A DNA stretch of 64,000 bases from Paenibacillus sp. DCT19. Its GTDB lineage: Bacteria; Bacillota; Bacilli; Paenibacillales; Paenibacillaceae. The stretch spans positions 4,847,501 to 4,911,500 of the forward strand of contig NZ_CP029639.1 of assembly GCF_003268635.1 (NCBI RefSeq). The letters are read 5' to 3'. The translations under genes were made by a program, and so were the position numbers. Shown piece after piece: positions 1-8,852 of this stretch (its first letter is position 1; the number at the start of each line of letters is the position of its first letter). The notes beneath the pieces are model-generated. The model was not told the DNA's origin, ran no database searches, and worked only from the letters and a program-made list of their open reading frames with translations.

Positions 1-1
1 G

Positions 2-1189
2 GCTGCTTTTCATCTGATTCGAAGAGGTAAGAGCGTTGAGTATACCTTCGCTGTTTATACCGTGCTGACTCAGCTCTTCGTAATTGGCGTATCTGGCTTG
101 AATTTATTCAAACCCTACGTGGCGGATACCTTTCTTCCAGCAATGGCAGTACTTCTTCTGATTATGGTGATTGATCTGATCGTGTTGTTCATCGTATCCC
201 AGTATGCGCCAGCACAGATGCTCCCTCGCTGGATGCTAATCGTCAGTGTAGTACTTATTCTGACATCAATTACAGGCAACCTGTTTGCTCTGTTGCTAGG
301 TGTTACCCTGCTTGGACGGATACGCCGCCAAGGGAAGCAAAAATCTAACTTCTGGAACGATCTATGGGAACGACTTGCTCCAAATGTAACTGCGATGTCA
401 GGCTTGTTCTTCATCGTTTTCCTATTCTCGATCTCGATCTGTAGCTTCTACACGTTCGACTACAGCGTAGCCGTGGAGAACAATTACTCAGCCCTGTTAC
501 AACCACCTTCTCTCGCCTACCCGCTTGGGACGGATGATTTTGGACGCGACCTGTTCTCCCGAATTGTATTCGGTGCTCGAATTTCTCTCATTGTAGGTTG
601 TATGTCAACCATCATTCCCGTATTGATTGGTGGGGTGCTCGGAGCATTCTCAGGCTTCTATGGTAAACATACAGACAATATCATCATGCGACTGCTCGAT
701 GTATTGTACGCTATACCAGGTATCCTGCTCGCAATTGCAATCATCGCGGCATTTGGAGCGAATACCGTTAACCTGATCCTGGCGCTTAGCCTTGGCTCTA
801 TCCCGACTTACGCTCGAACAATGAGAGCGAGTGTGCTCTACGTATCTACCTTTGAATTCGTAGAGGCAGCACGTGCACTCGGATATAACAATCGTTCCAT
901 CATTTTCAAACACATCATTCCGAACTCGCTAGCTCCTATGATCATCAAGTCTACACTTACGATTGGTGGAGCCGTCATCGCCACGAGTAGCTTAAGTTAT
1001 CTCGGACTCGGCGTTGAGCCGCATATTCCGGAATGGGGCAACATTCTCAAACTCGGCAGTACGTATCTGGAGACACATTCGTATCTTGCCATTTATCCCG
1101 GTCTTGCCATTATTCTACTTGTTCTTTCGTTTAACTTTCTCGGTGACGGACTGCGCGACGCGCTTGATCCTAAGCTTGAAAAAGCATAA
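2..1189 (+). CDS. Oligopeptide ABC transporter permease (OppC/DppC type), 5' end cut by window
   Basis: Inner-membrane permease half of a peptide-type ABC importer. The last 270 residues carry the OppC/DppC signature: the LGTDDFGRDLFSRIVFGAR block, then the EAARALGYNNRSI coupling loop that contacts the ATPase, and a C-terminus ending DGLRDALDPKL. The reading frame is open to base 2, so the true start lies outside; the GTG at 62 is only the first possible start inside the window and has no clear ribosome site. Ahead of the permease core are about 110 residues with three to four hydrophobic segments that ordinary OppC proteins lack. The binding-protein gene follows after 260 bp on the same strand. 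Sure of family, unsure of substrate. Confidence 0.85.
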   Translation, partial: AAFHLIRRGKSVEYTFAVYTVLTQLFVIGVSGLNLFKPYVADTFLPAMAVLLLIMVIDLIVLFIVSQYAPAQMLPRWMLIVSVVLILTSITGNLFALLLGVTLLGRIRRQGKQKSNFWNDLWERLAPNVTAMSGLFFIVFLFSISICSFYTFDYSVAVENNYSALLQPPSLAYPLGTDDFGRDLFSRIVFGARISLIVGCMSTIIPVLIGGVLGAFSGFYGKHTDNIIMRLLDVLYAIPGILLAIAIIAAFGANTVNLILALSLGSIPTYARTMRASVLYVSTFEFVEAARALGYNNRSIIFKHIIPNSLAPMIIKSTLTIGGAVIATSSLSYLGLGVEPHIPEWGNILKLGSTYLETHSYLAIYPGLAIILLVLSFNFLGDGLRDALDPKLEKA

Positions 1190-1220
1190 TTTTATTTAAT
1201 TTTTATGTTCTACTAAACGT

Positions 1221-1408
1221 TTTACACGAGAACGGAGAGGACAGAAATAACATGGAGAAGCAGAGCGTTCGGCTAAAAGCTTTCTGAAAGAAAGCTGCAT
1301 CGGAAGCATACGCTATCCCCGGATTTCCCCTTAGAAAAGGAGAATCAAGAAAATCTGGGGATAACAGCGATCGGAAGGTTATTCTGTCATCGGAGTGGCA
1401 AGTGTAAA
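1221..1408 (+). repeat. Dispersed palindromic intergenic element, copy 1
   Basis: First of three related elements in the window (others at 22389-22538 and 59081-59221, both in opposite orientation). It begins TTTACACGAGAACGGAGAGG and ends AGTGTAAA; read inward from each end both arms run TTTACAC, then ACnGAG or ACTCC, then GACAGAA. An inner inverted repeat, TATCCCCGGATTT against AAATCTGGGGATA, lets the whole element fold as a long hairpin. This copy carries about 40 extra bases near 1286-1328 (containing GCTTTCTGAAAGAAAGC, itself a small palindrome) that the other two lack. It lies between the permease and binding-protein genes. No coding potential seen. Confidence 0.8.
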
Positions 1409-1450
1409 CATTTTTAGGCGAACTCATTCATTCCAATAGGAGGTATTTTC

Positions 1451-3277
1451 ATGAAAAAACGTACACTCATTTCGCTGTTACTTATCTTGGTCATTGTGAT
1501 CTCCGGATGCAGCGTTAAAACAAAGAGCGACACTCAGTCTGAAGCATCAACTTCGGATACAACAGAAACTACCACGAATCAAGCACCAGTAGACATTACA
1601 TTGCTGGCACAAAGTTCTTCCGAGAACGATGTAAACATCATCCGTGACCAACTGACTAAGAACGGGTTCAACGTGAAGTTGAACCTGCAACCGGATTACG
1701 GTAGCTACAAATCCCAACAGGACGCTGGGAATTATGACATTGCTTTGTCAAGCTGGACAACCGTTACGGGAAACCCGGACTATGCCGTTCGTTCTCTGTT
1801 CAAAACAGGCGGAGATTACAGCATTTTGGCTGATGAAGAAATCGACAAATTGATTGATGAAGCAGCTACGCAAACGCCAGACCAATACAAGGAAACATAC
1901 AAGAAATTGGAGCAACGTCTGGTAACTGATCAAGCGTACATCGCTCCAGTCTATAACTCACTCAAAAACCAGGCACTGAATAAAGATGTGATAAACCAAG
2001 ATACTGTGCGTTTGTCCAAATCTCGTGCAATGGCTTGGGAACCGATTCAATTCAAGGACAGCTCCAAAAATGAAACTGATCCTCTGATCTTGACGCAAAG
2101 CGCGTCTGTACTAACCTCTCTTGATCCGATCAAAGGTAATGATGGTTCCATCAACCAACTGAATACCAATATGTATGTACGTCTAGTCAACCTGACGGAT
2201 GACGACCAACTGACTGCTGAGGGATCCCTGTCCCATAACTTCAGCATCGCGGATGGAAACTCCGAGTACTACTTCGTCTTGAGAGATGATATTAATTTTG
2301 CCAAAATCGAAAACAAAAAAGCAGTAGATACAGGTGAACGCGTTGGTGCGGACGACGTAATCTTCTCCATGGATCGTGCCAAAAATAAAGATTCCGTACC
2401 TGATCACCGGACATACAGCTTGCATGAGCACATCCAAAAAACCGAGCTGGTTACAGATCTGAGCGTGCTTGAGTCTACGCAACAAACTGGTGGTGGCGGT
2501 TCAATCAAGGATGCATTGGAACAAGGATTAGACAGCAAAATTACAGAGCTTGTATCTGACAAAACCAAAGCAGACAACGGAGCAGGTAAATATCAAGTTA
2601 TCAAACTGACAACAACTGAACCATTCCCGCAAGTATTGAACTACCTGGCTCACCAATCTGCTGGTATCGTGTCCAAGAAACAAGTGGAAAGCATCAACAC
2701 TTATGATGTAGCATCCTTTGATGTGAACAAAGACATCCCTTACGGCGATCAGAACACAGTAACCGAAGGAGCAGCGTACAACAATACGTTGTATACAAGC
2801 GGACCATACATTTTGTCATACAAAAATGACTATGAAGGTGTATTCCTGAAAAATCCTGGCTATCGCACAGGAAGTGAGTATGCACCGAAAATTTCACAAG
2901 TAAATGTACGCTTTATCGCAGATGCGGACAGCGCACTTTCCGCTCTGCGTAGCGGTGAGATCCACCTCTACTACGGTGTGCCTGAAACGAAGTATGACAT
3001 CGTTGAGAGTGACAGTAAGCTGCACCTACAGAGCATCCCAAGCAACGCGGTATCTTACTTGCTGTTCAACACAGCAAATCGTGAAGTATCCAAGAGCAGT
3101 GACCTGAGAAAAGCTGTGCTGTACTCTATCAATCAGGATGAGATTCTACAGTTCTACAAAAACAACAAACTGAAAGCATTCTCCACATTAAGTCCACTGG
3201 TTGACACAGGCAATGAATTAAAAGCTGATCCAGCCAAAGTAAAAGAGTTCTTGAGCAACTACAACGCTTCAAAATAA
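1451..3277 (+). CDS. Peptide-type ABC substrate-binding lipoprotein with permuted domain order
   Basis: Extracellular lipoprotein of the family-5 (DppA/OppA) binding proteins, 608 residues. A signal peptide ends in the lipobox VISGC (Cys20); AGGAGG precedes the ATG. The order of blocks is unusual. Residues about 46-200 match what is normally the C-terminal part of the family (YDIALSSWTTVTGNPDY, then the helix around EEIDKLIDEA, then LEQRLVTDQAYIAPVY). Residues about 208-608 then run from the normal mature N-terminus (SVLTSLDPIKG, VGADDVIFSMDRA) to the point where the first block would have followed (LRKAVLYSINQDEI, ending DPAKVKEFL). The chain therefore looks circularly permuted. It is preceded by its permease and ends before a strong terminator. 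Confidence 0.88.
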   Translation: MKKRTLISLLLILVIVISGCSVKTKSDTQSEASTSDTTETTTNQAPVDITLLAQSSSENDVNIIRDQLTKNGFNVKLNLQPDYGSYKSQQDAGNYDIALSSWTTVTGNPDYAVRSLFKTGGDYSILADEEIDKLIDEAATQTPDQYKETYKKLEQRLVTDQAYIAPVYNSLKNQALNKDVINQDTVRLSKSRAMAWEPIQFKDSSKNETDPLILTQSASVLTSLDPIKGNDGSINQLNTNMYVRLVNLTDDDQLTAEGSLSHNFSIADGNSEYYFVLRDDINFAKIENKKAVDTGERVGADDVIFSMDRAKNKDSVPDHRTYSLHEHIQKTELVTDLSVLESTQQTGGGGSIKDALEQGLDSKITELVSDKTKADNGAGKYQVIKLTTTEPFPQVLNYLAHQSAGIVSKKQVESINTYDVASFDVNKDIPYGDQNTVTEGAAYNNTLYTSGPYILSYKNDYEGVFLKNPGYRTGSEYAPKISQVNVRFIADADSALSALRSGEIHLYYGVPETKYDIVESDSKLHLQSIPSNAVSYLLFNTANREVSKSSDLRKAVLYSINQDEILQFYKNNKLKAFSTLSPLVDTGNELKADPAKVKEFLSNYNASK

Positions 3278-3290
3278 ACGGTTAACAACA

Positions 3291-3338
3291 AACGGCTGTA
3301 CCAGATCTGTTCTTGATCGTGGTACAGCCGTTTTGTAT
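3291..3338 (+). terminator. Rho-independent terminator after binding-protein gene
   Basis: Stem AACGGCTGTACCA pairs with TGGTACAGCCGTT around a 16-base loop, followed by TTTTGT. It lies 14 bp after the stop codon of the binding-protein gene and ends the transport operon. Confidence 0.85.
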
Positions 3339-3366
3339 TCCATTTTAATGGCATTTTCATAGTTAT

Positions 3367-3843
3367 TTAGTGCGAATATCTTCGTTGTACCCCAGGCCAT
3401 AGGGTTACGATCTGAATTCCTATGCCCCATGCAAAATAGATTAAGTGGATCAACGAGGCGGCCTGAATCCAGTACACCTGTGCCATAATCCAGATCAAGA
3501 GCGCAAATCCGATATATAAGGAGAACGTCCAACCCCAGTAGCGGTCAGGAAAGAGATTAAGCTTCTCACAGAGCGCTGAGCGAATGTAGCGTACAAGCGA
3601 AATACCGATGATCAAAGGCATCACGCCAAGAACTAACATTAACAATATGCCCGGAATCAGAAAGTTGGCAAATGGAGAATGCTCCAATAACGAACTCGGT
3701 AAACCAATTGCGTTCCCCGTCGGATCGATAATTAACATTATTCCTCCAGCAAGTGCTCCTACCCCTAATATCCCATGTATCATTGCAAGTAGCCACGATC
3801 TGCCTAATGTTGGCTTTACCATGAACCCCGCCTCCCACTCCAT
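3367..3843 (-). CDS. Small polytopic membrane protein, unknown function
   Basis: A 158-residue protein with four clear hydrophobic segments (around residues 15-41, 62-85, 108-126 and 129-150). I do not recognise a named family. AGGAGG lies 11 bp before the ATG at 3843; an internal ATG at 3822 (MVKPTLGRSW) has its own GGGAGG and is a reasonable alternative start. A second frame starting at 3847 has better spacing to the same AGGAGG but encodes no hydrophobic pattern, so I rejected it. The gene stands alone, convergent with the transport operon. Confidence 0.6.
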   Translation of the reverse strand: MEWEAGFMVKPTLGRSWLLAMIHGILGVGALAGGIMLIIDPTGNAIGLPSSLLEHSPFANFLIPGILLMLVLGVMPLIIGISLVRYIRSALCEKLNLFPDRYWGWTFSLYIGFALLIWIMAQVYWIQAASLIHLIYFAWGIGIQIVTLWPGVQRRYSH

Positions 3844-4045
3844 TCATTTCTCAACCTCCTGCCAAAACATTACTATACATGACGATTAGATCCGACCACA
3901 CTAATAACATTTTCACACAAGGTGCACCACGTTCCTATGCTTCTTGTCACTACAAGGATTCGACAATATCTATCATGGAAAAACTTGATAAAGGAACGTA
4001 TGTTCGGTATAATAGAAATCTATCCTGAATGAGCGAGAGGCAGAT

Positions 4046-4246
4046 ATGGACGACAAATTTATTAAGGAATTACGCGAGATTAGTCGGGATGACAGACGGA
4101 GATCTGAATTCATGATTCAAGGCTTAAAAGAAACGTTAGAGGGAAGAAAAGCAGAGAATGCATTTAAACGTTGGATTCGGCGCAAGAAGGAACAGAAGAG
4201 AATTACGGAACGATTCAATCAAGCTTCATCATCGGATCATAAGTAG
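4046..4246 (+). CDS. Small highly charged protein, unknown
   Basis: A 66-residue protein, very rich in Lys, Arg, Glu and Asp, predicted to be mostly helical (EIRRDD-type and RRKKEQKRI stretches). GAGAGG sits nine bases before the ATG. No family recognised. It is a single-gene unit flanked by an upstream gap of about 200 bp and a downstream hairpin. Confidence 0.5.
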   Translation: MDDKFIKELREISRDDRRRSEFMIQGLKETLEGRKAENAFKRWIRRKKEQKRITERFNQASSSDHK

Positions 4247-4262
4247 TTAAAGTAGTAAATAG

Positions 4263-4290
4263 AAAAAAGGAGGCTTTCGCCTCCCTTGCA
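4263..4290 (-). terminator. Hairpin terminator between convergent genes
   Basis: GGAGGC-TTTC-GCCTCC. On the minus strand it is followed by six T residues, ending the cyclase gene; on the plus strand by a weaker TTGCATTTT that may also end the small charged-protein gene. Confidence 0.75.
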
Positions 4291-4332
4291 TTTTACATAA
4301 TACATTTGTATAAGACGATACCTTAATTAGAT

Positions 4333-5070
4333 TTATGGCAGAATAGCAAAGGATCTTACCGGAAACCCGGATGCTTTCTCTGCTTTGGGAACGAGATTGA
4401 AGATGACTGCGCCTTTGGCAGGAACCTGATCCAAGTTTGTCAGAAGCTCGACCTGATATGTATCCTGTGCCAAGACATAGTATTCGGCTAGTAAAGCTCC
4501 ATTTTTGCGATAATCTATTGCTGAATCTGTATCAAAGGTCTCGTGACCGATAGCCTTTACGCTCCGTTCTTCAAACAGAAATTTTAGTGCGCTTACCGAC
4601 CATCCTGGTGCATGACTGTTCCCATCAGCATCTTTATTATTAAATAACTCATGGCTTGGCCAGCGCTTGCTCCAATCGGTACGTAGAGCAACGAAGCTGC
4701 CCGCTTCAATCTCACCGTGTTCTTGTTCGAATGCTAGAATATGCTCTACATCCAGCGTAAAGTCAGGGTTGCTTGCTACGGCTGCCGACTGATCAATTAC
4801 AACTAGTGGTAATACTAACTCTTTCAACCCAAGTTGATCCAGATAACGAGTATCACGCACAAAATGGATCGGTGCATCTAGATGCGTGCCATATTGCCCA
4901 GGAAATCGAAAGCTTTGTGCAAAAAATCCTTGGTCGTGATTGAATAGCGTATCGAATTGAGCTGCATCAAAGGCTGAGAAGTGAGGTGAATCTGGCCCAA
5001 AGGTATGTGTCAGATCTACCCACTTTTTTTCTTTTAACAATTGAATAGCTTGAATAAGTTCAGTCGACAT
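4333..5070 (-). CDS. Cyclase family protein (kynurenine formamidase-like metal hydrolase)
   Basis: A 245-residue member of the cyclase/kynurenine-formamidase superfamily, cytosolic metal-dependent hydrolases. It shows DLTHTFGPDSP near the N-terminus, the core QYGTHLDAPIHF, and a later GHETFDTD. In the family signature HxGTHxDxPxH the first His is Gln here, so metal binding may differ from the classical enzyme. I chose ATG 5070 (MSTELIQ) with GAGGTG ahead of it; the frame stays open upstream to 5181, but that extension comes within a few bases of the neighbour's terminator. Substrate unknown. It appears monocistronic. Confidence 0.82.
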   Translation of the reverse strand: MSTELIQAIQLLKEKKWVDLTHTFGPDSPHFSAFDAAQFDTLFNHDQGFFAQSFRFPGQYGTHLDAPIHFVRDTRYLDQLGLKELVLPLVVIDQSAAVASNPDFTLDVEHILAFEQEHGEIEAGSFVALRTDWSKRWPSHELFNNKDADGNSHAPGWSVSALKFLFEERSVKAIGHETFDTDSAIDYRKNGALLAEYYVLAQDTYQVELLTNLDQVPAKGAVIFNLVPKAEKASGFPVRSFAILP

Positions 5071-5184
5071 CAGGATCACCTCATATGTAGAATGGAATAA
5101 ATTTCCCCTATTATATCTCAACGCTGCACATTGGTGAAGAATTTGTTGTGCTGCAAACTTCATACGAACGAACAGGAACACATT

Positions 5185-5214
5185 AAAAAACCGCTCTCCT
5201 GTATGGAGAACGGC
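5185..5214 (-). terminator. Rho-independent terminator after the quinone-reductase-like gene
   Basis: Minus strand reads GCCGTTCTCC-ATACA-GGAGAGCGGT followed by six T. It lies about 90 bp past the stop of the oxidoreductase gene. Confidence 0.8.
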
Positions 5215-5305
5215 ATATGATCTTAAGGTTGTAAAGCGTTAATTCCACTGCAATATTCACCCTTTATCCATCTTCAGCTTGCTTGATCAACTCTCGGATT
5301 CCAAA

Positions 5306-6232
5306 CTAATTCGTGGTAATAACCAACTTACCCCGTGTATGATGTGACTCACTTTTTTCGTGAGCATCACGCAATCCCTGTTCAGTTAACGGATACGTTT
5401 CATCAATGATCGACTTCAATTTCCCTTCAGCTGCGAGCTCTGCCAACTGTTCAAGTTGATCTCCCTTGGGTTCCATCATGAACACGCTACCTATCACGCC
5501 AGTTTCCTTCGCCAGCTTCTCATCCGGCTGCTGCACAAGTGATACCAGACGTCCGCCAGATTTCAACACCTTGAAGCTGTTCCGCTGTATGTCGCCGCCC
5601 ATCGTATCCAATACAACATCGTAGTCTGAGAGAATCTGCGAGAAATCCTGTTCCTTGTAGTTAATGAAATGATCCACACCTAACGAGCGAAGTAACTCTT
5701 CATTTGCTGCACTCGCGGTGGAAGCAACTTCAGCACCCAGCGATTTGGCAATTTGAATGGCATATGTGCCTACTCCACCCGCACCGGCATGAATAAGCAC
5801 CTTCTGTCCTTTGCCCAAGCGCCCATGATCCACCAGTGCCTGCCAAGCTGTCATCGCGGCGAGTGGAATCGCAGCTGCTTCCTCAAAGCTCAACTGCTCC
5901 GGTATGCGGGCAACAATATCTGCATCTACAGCAACATATTCCGCGTAGGTTCCGAATTGCCGCGGACGAGCGAATACCCGATCCCCTGCTCTGAAACGCG
6001 TAACGTTTGAACCCGCTTCAACCACAGTACCTGCGACATCACCACCCAGAATCATCGGTAGCTGATCTGCCGCTTCTTTCAAGTGACCTTGTCTTATTTT
6101 GAAATCAACTGGATTAACAGATGTCGCCTGTGTGCGGATCAAAACCTGATTCACACCGCATGACGGTTTATTAACTTCCTTTTCCTTCAATTGCTCAGGT
6201 CCACCAAATGCTTCAATCACTATAGCTTTCAT
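5306..6232 (-). CDS. NADP-dependent oxidoreductase, quinone-reductase/zinc-independent MDR family
   Basis: A 308-residue medium-chain dehydrogenase/reductase. The N-terminal GroES-like half runs from MKAIVIEAFGGPEQL to about residue 120; the Rossmann half has IHAGAGGVGTYAIQIAKSLGA for NADPH binding. It lacks the zinc-ligand cysteines of alcohol dehydrogenases, as expected for quinone reductases. ATG 6232 is preceded by GGAAGGG; the frame is open upstream to 6286 without a better site. It is probably a cytosolic reductase of quinones or enones; the actual substrate cannot be told from sequence. Confidence 0.88.
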   Translation of the reverse strand: MKAIVIEAFGGPEQLKEKEVNKPSCGVNQVLIRTQATSVNPVDFKIRQGHLKEAADQLPMILGGDVAGTVVEAGSNVTRFRAGDRVFARPRQFGTYAEYVAVDADIVARIPEQLSFEEAAAIPLAAMTAWQALVDHGRLGKGQKVLIHAGAGGVGTYAIQIAKSLGAEVASTASAANEELLRSLGVDHFINYKEQDFSQILSDYDVVLDTMGGDIQRNSFKVLKSGGRLVSLVQQPDEKLAKETGVIGSVFMMEPKGDQLEQLAELAAEGKLKSIIDETYPLTEQGLRDAHEKSESHHTRGKLVITTN

Positions 6233-6379
6233 GCTAAATCCCTTCCTTTCTTGAAAATGGAATGACATGTAATAGGTTATTCTCATAATCTTCTCTATTT
6301 ATGATTACCCCATTCATCGGTTTACTTGACCTGAGGTCACAGCATTTTCATTCCATAAGCCAGGGACGAGCTAGTGATA

Positions 6380-7326
6380 TTATTGAATTTTTTGTAAAAA
6401 TCTTAGAACCGCTTCTTCCAATTGTTTCAAACCCGGTTGTTCTATAGGAAAATGACCTGCTCCCTCCAAAATGACACATTCCTTCTCCACGGCTAGACGG
6501 TCAAAGAATGATTGACTGAAGTGTAACGGGGTCATTGGATCCTGTTCAGGATGAACCAGTAGCACCGGGCACTGGCTGAATTGTTCAGGGCTCACCTCTA
6601 GCGTTTTATTAAGGAATGTTCTTAATAGCTCCAAAGGGACAGACGTGCCCGCAGCCTGTGGATCATTCATAATGAGACGGGTTAAGTCCTTATTATTCGT
6701 AATTAGTTCCATGCGAGAGACCCGTTTAACCGAAATACGTATAGGATCTAATAGACCAGGTAAAAGATCCATCATACGCTTACCTACACGACTAACTAAT
6801 CGATTCGAAGTAATCTGGTCACGCAGATCAGGGTCACTTGTATCTACAAATGTAGTTGCAATTAATCCCTTAACATGTTTATTTCGTACACTGGCGTGAT
6901 AGGCCAACATTCCACCAATGCTACTGCCTAATACAACGAACGGTTTACCGTCTTTACTGTACTCTCTTTCCATAAGGTCAACTAACAGTGTGATCCATAA
7001 TTCATAGTTTATCCGCTTGCCATGCAATGAATAGCTTAGTCCATACGGTGGTAGATCGGGTGAAATCACCTCGTAACCATTGTTCTGTAACATTCGTGCA
7101 TAGGGAGCGAGTAACCGCCCATTTCCCCAGCGCCATGAATAAACAAAATTTTGATAGGAGACTCTGGTACAGGTAATCGGTCAATGTGAAGATGAATTCC
7201 GTTGCTTTCCCACCATTCCTCCTCAGGGGAAGTATTTTCACTCAATCTAACTTCTTCAGGAAAAAAAGACTGATACTGCTTCCAATACAAATGTGTTGTC
7301 TGGTATGAAGGCAAACTTTTTTGCAT
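6380..7326 (-). pseudogene. Alpha/beta hydrolase, frameshifted
   Basis: Two frames together encode one alpha/beta-fold hydrolase of about 315 residues. The first (start 7326) gives KILFIHGAG, the oxyanion-hole strand. The second gives NGRLLAPYARMLQNNGY, then the nucleophile elbow VVLGSSIGGM, an acid (HPEQDP) and the catalytic His in EGAGHFPIEQP. They join if the CCCC at 7126-7129 is read as five bases. Downstream it stops at 6380; upstream is a 200 bp gap. Either a recent one-base loss or a sequence error; apart from this the gene looks intact. Confidence 0.75.
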
Positions 7327-7530
7327 ATGTACACTCCTACTCCTATGTCTACCAAAAAAACCTTACGATGTACGGCTATATGACTCGTCCACTAATCATA
7401 CTTAATCTTATACCACATATCCCTTCATCCGGGAACTGCACGTTACCCGTTACCATGTATGCACCGCCTCATCGATCATTTGACAGAGCCAAAATACTAT
7501 CATACAGCATGTTACCTCGAATGAAGGTGC

Positions 7531-7583
7531 AAAAAAGCGCCACACCTTGGAGACGATAATTCTCCAAAGAAGTGTGACGCCTT
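7531..7583 (-). terminator. Long imperfect hairpin terminator after the kht operon
   Basis: On the minus strand an arm AAAGGCGTCACACTTCTTTG and GGAGA pair with TCTCC and AAGGTGTGGCGCTTT, followed by TTTTTT. It lies about 60 bp past the repaired stop of the antiporter gene. Confidence 0.75.
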
Positions 7584-7644
7584 TCTTGCCTTATACCTGT
7601 CAACACAGCTTATCATGTCTATCAAGGCTATTGAAATTACCTGC

Positions 7645-8849
7645 TTATCCGTTTTCCTTTCGTTTCCCCCGATTCCGGAACCGTTCATACCTCGCATACA
7701 GGCGAGGAGATTCTTTTGTCAGAATAGGTCCAAGCACTGCCAGAATCAGCACGTATAACACGGCAAATGACTGAATGGAAGCCATCAGACCTCCAGCCTT
7801 ACCGATATTCGCCATAATGATGGAGAACTCTCCCGCGAAACTAGAGTGAAGCCTACATTCAACGAAGCCTTCGTCGACATACCCGCCATTTTACCAGCAA
7901 TCATGCCTGCACCGTAATTGCTAACAATGGTCAGAACGACGGCAATCAGTGTCATCCCGACAGCACCACCGAGAGAAGATGGCTCAATGGTCAGGCCAAA
8001 GCTGAAGAAAAACAGCGCACCAAAGAAGTCCTTGAACGGCATAATTTGCTGTTCAATTCGGCTGACATGTCTGGATTCGCCAAGCACAAGTCCAATCATT
8101 AACGCACCGATCGCCTCAGCGACATGCAGCGTTTCCGAGAATCCGGCCACAAGGAATAGAAGTGTCATGATGGTAAGCAAGAATAATTCCGATGACTTAA
8201 TGTTGAGTGCTTTATCAATAGCTTTGATACTCTTCCTGCCAATAATCAGGAACAATACGATAAAAAGCAGCGCAGAGAGCGATACTAACAGCACACTCAG
8301 GAACGAGGTCGCCCCGCTCAGTACAAGTCCAGTCAGAATCGAGATATGGATTGCGATGAATAGATCATCAAACATGATCATGCCCATAATAATTTCCGTT
8401 TCAGGGTTCGCCGTCCGCTTCAAATCCACAAGCACTTTGGCTACGATCGCTGTAGATGAACTGGTCATGATGCCGCACACAACCATCGTTTCCTGAAGGG
8501 GCAGACTCATCAACCAGCCTAACAGCAAACCTGAAACAAAATTAAGACCTACATAGAATACACCACCCGTAAGGATGGCTTTACCCGATTTCAACAATCG
8601 GGAGACCGAGAACTCCAGTCCCAGATAAAACAATAAAAATAAAATACCCAGCCTGCCCATAAACTCAATAAAAGACGAGCTTTCGATAAATCGTAAATCC
8701 ACAATGCCAAACTGCGGTGCATGCGGTCCAACAGCCATACCGACCAGGATGTAAAATGGAATAACTGAAAATCGTAGTCGTGCAGATATTAATCCTGTAA
8801 GTGTAATTAGCGCAACGGCAATTCCCACCTCAAATATGAGCATATCCAT
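7645..8849 (-). pseudogene. khtU: K+/H+ antiporter subunit KhtU-like (CPA2), frameshifted near C-terminus
   Basis: Membrane antiporter of the CPA2 family that extrudes potassium in exchange for protons. It has about 11-12 hydrophobic segments from residue 3 on and a core of MTSSSTAIVAKVLVDL and FDDLFIAIH. The first frame stops after GFTLVSRESS. Adding one base to the CCC at 7832-7834 restores GFTLVSRGEFSIIMANIG and carries the frame to a stop at 7645, giving about 400 residues. ATG 8849 follows GGAAGG. It sits four bases after khtT, which regulates it. The name rests on order and similarity to Bacillus KhtTU. Confidence 0.82.
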
Positions 8850-8852
8850 AGG

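Noticed and set aside
3566..3847. Alternative 93-codon minus-strand frame with good AGGAGG spacing
   Set aside because: Encodes no hydrophobic pattern or family; the overlapping four-span frame is more credible.
7918..8496. 192-codon plus-strand frame inside the antiporter gene
   Set aside because: Exactly antisense to khtU; Ser/Thr/Ile-rich shadow of a membrane protein and no ribosome site.
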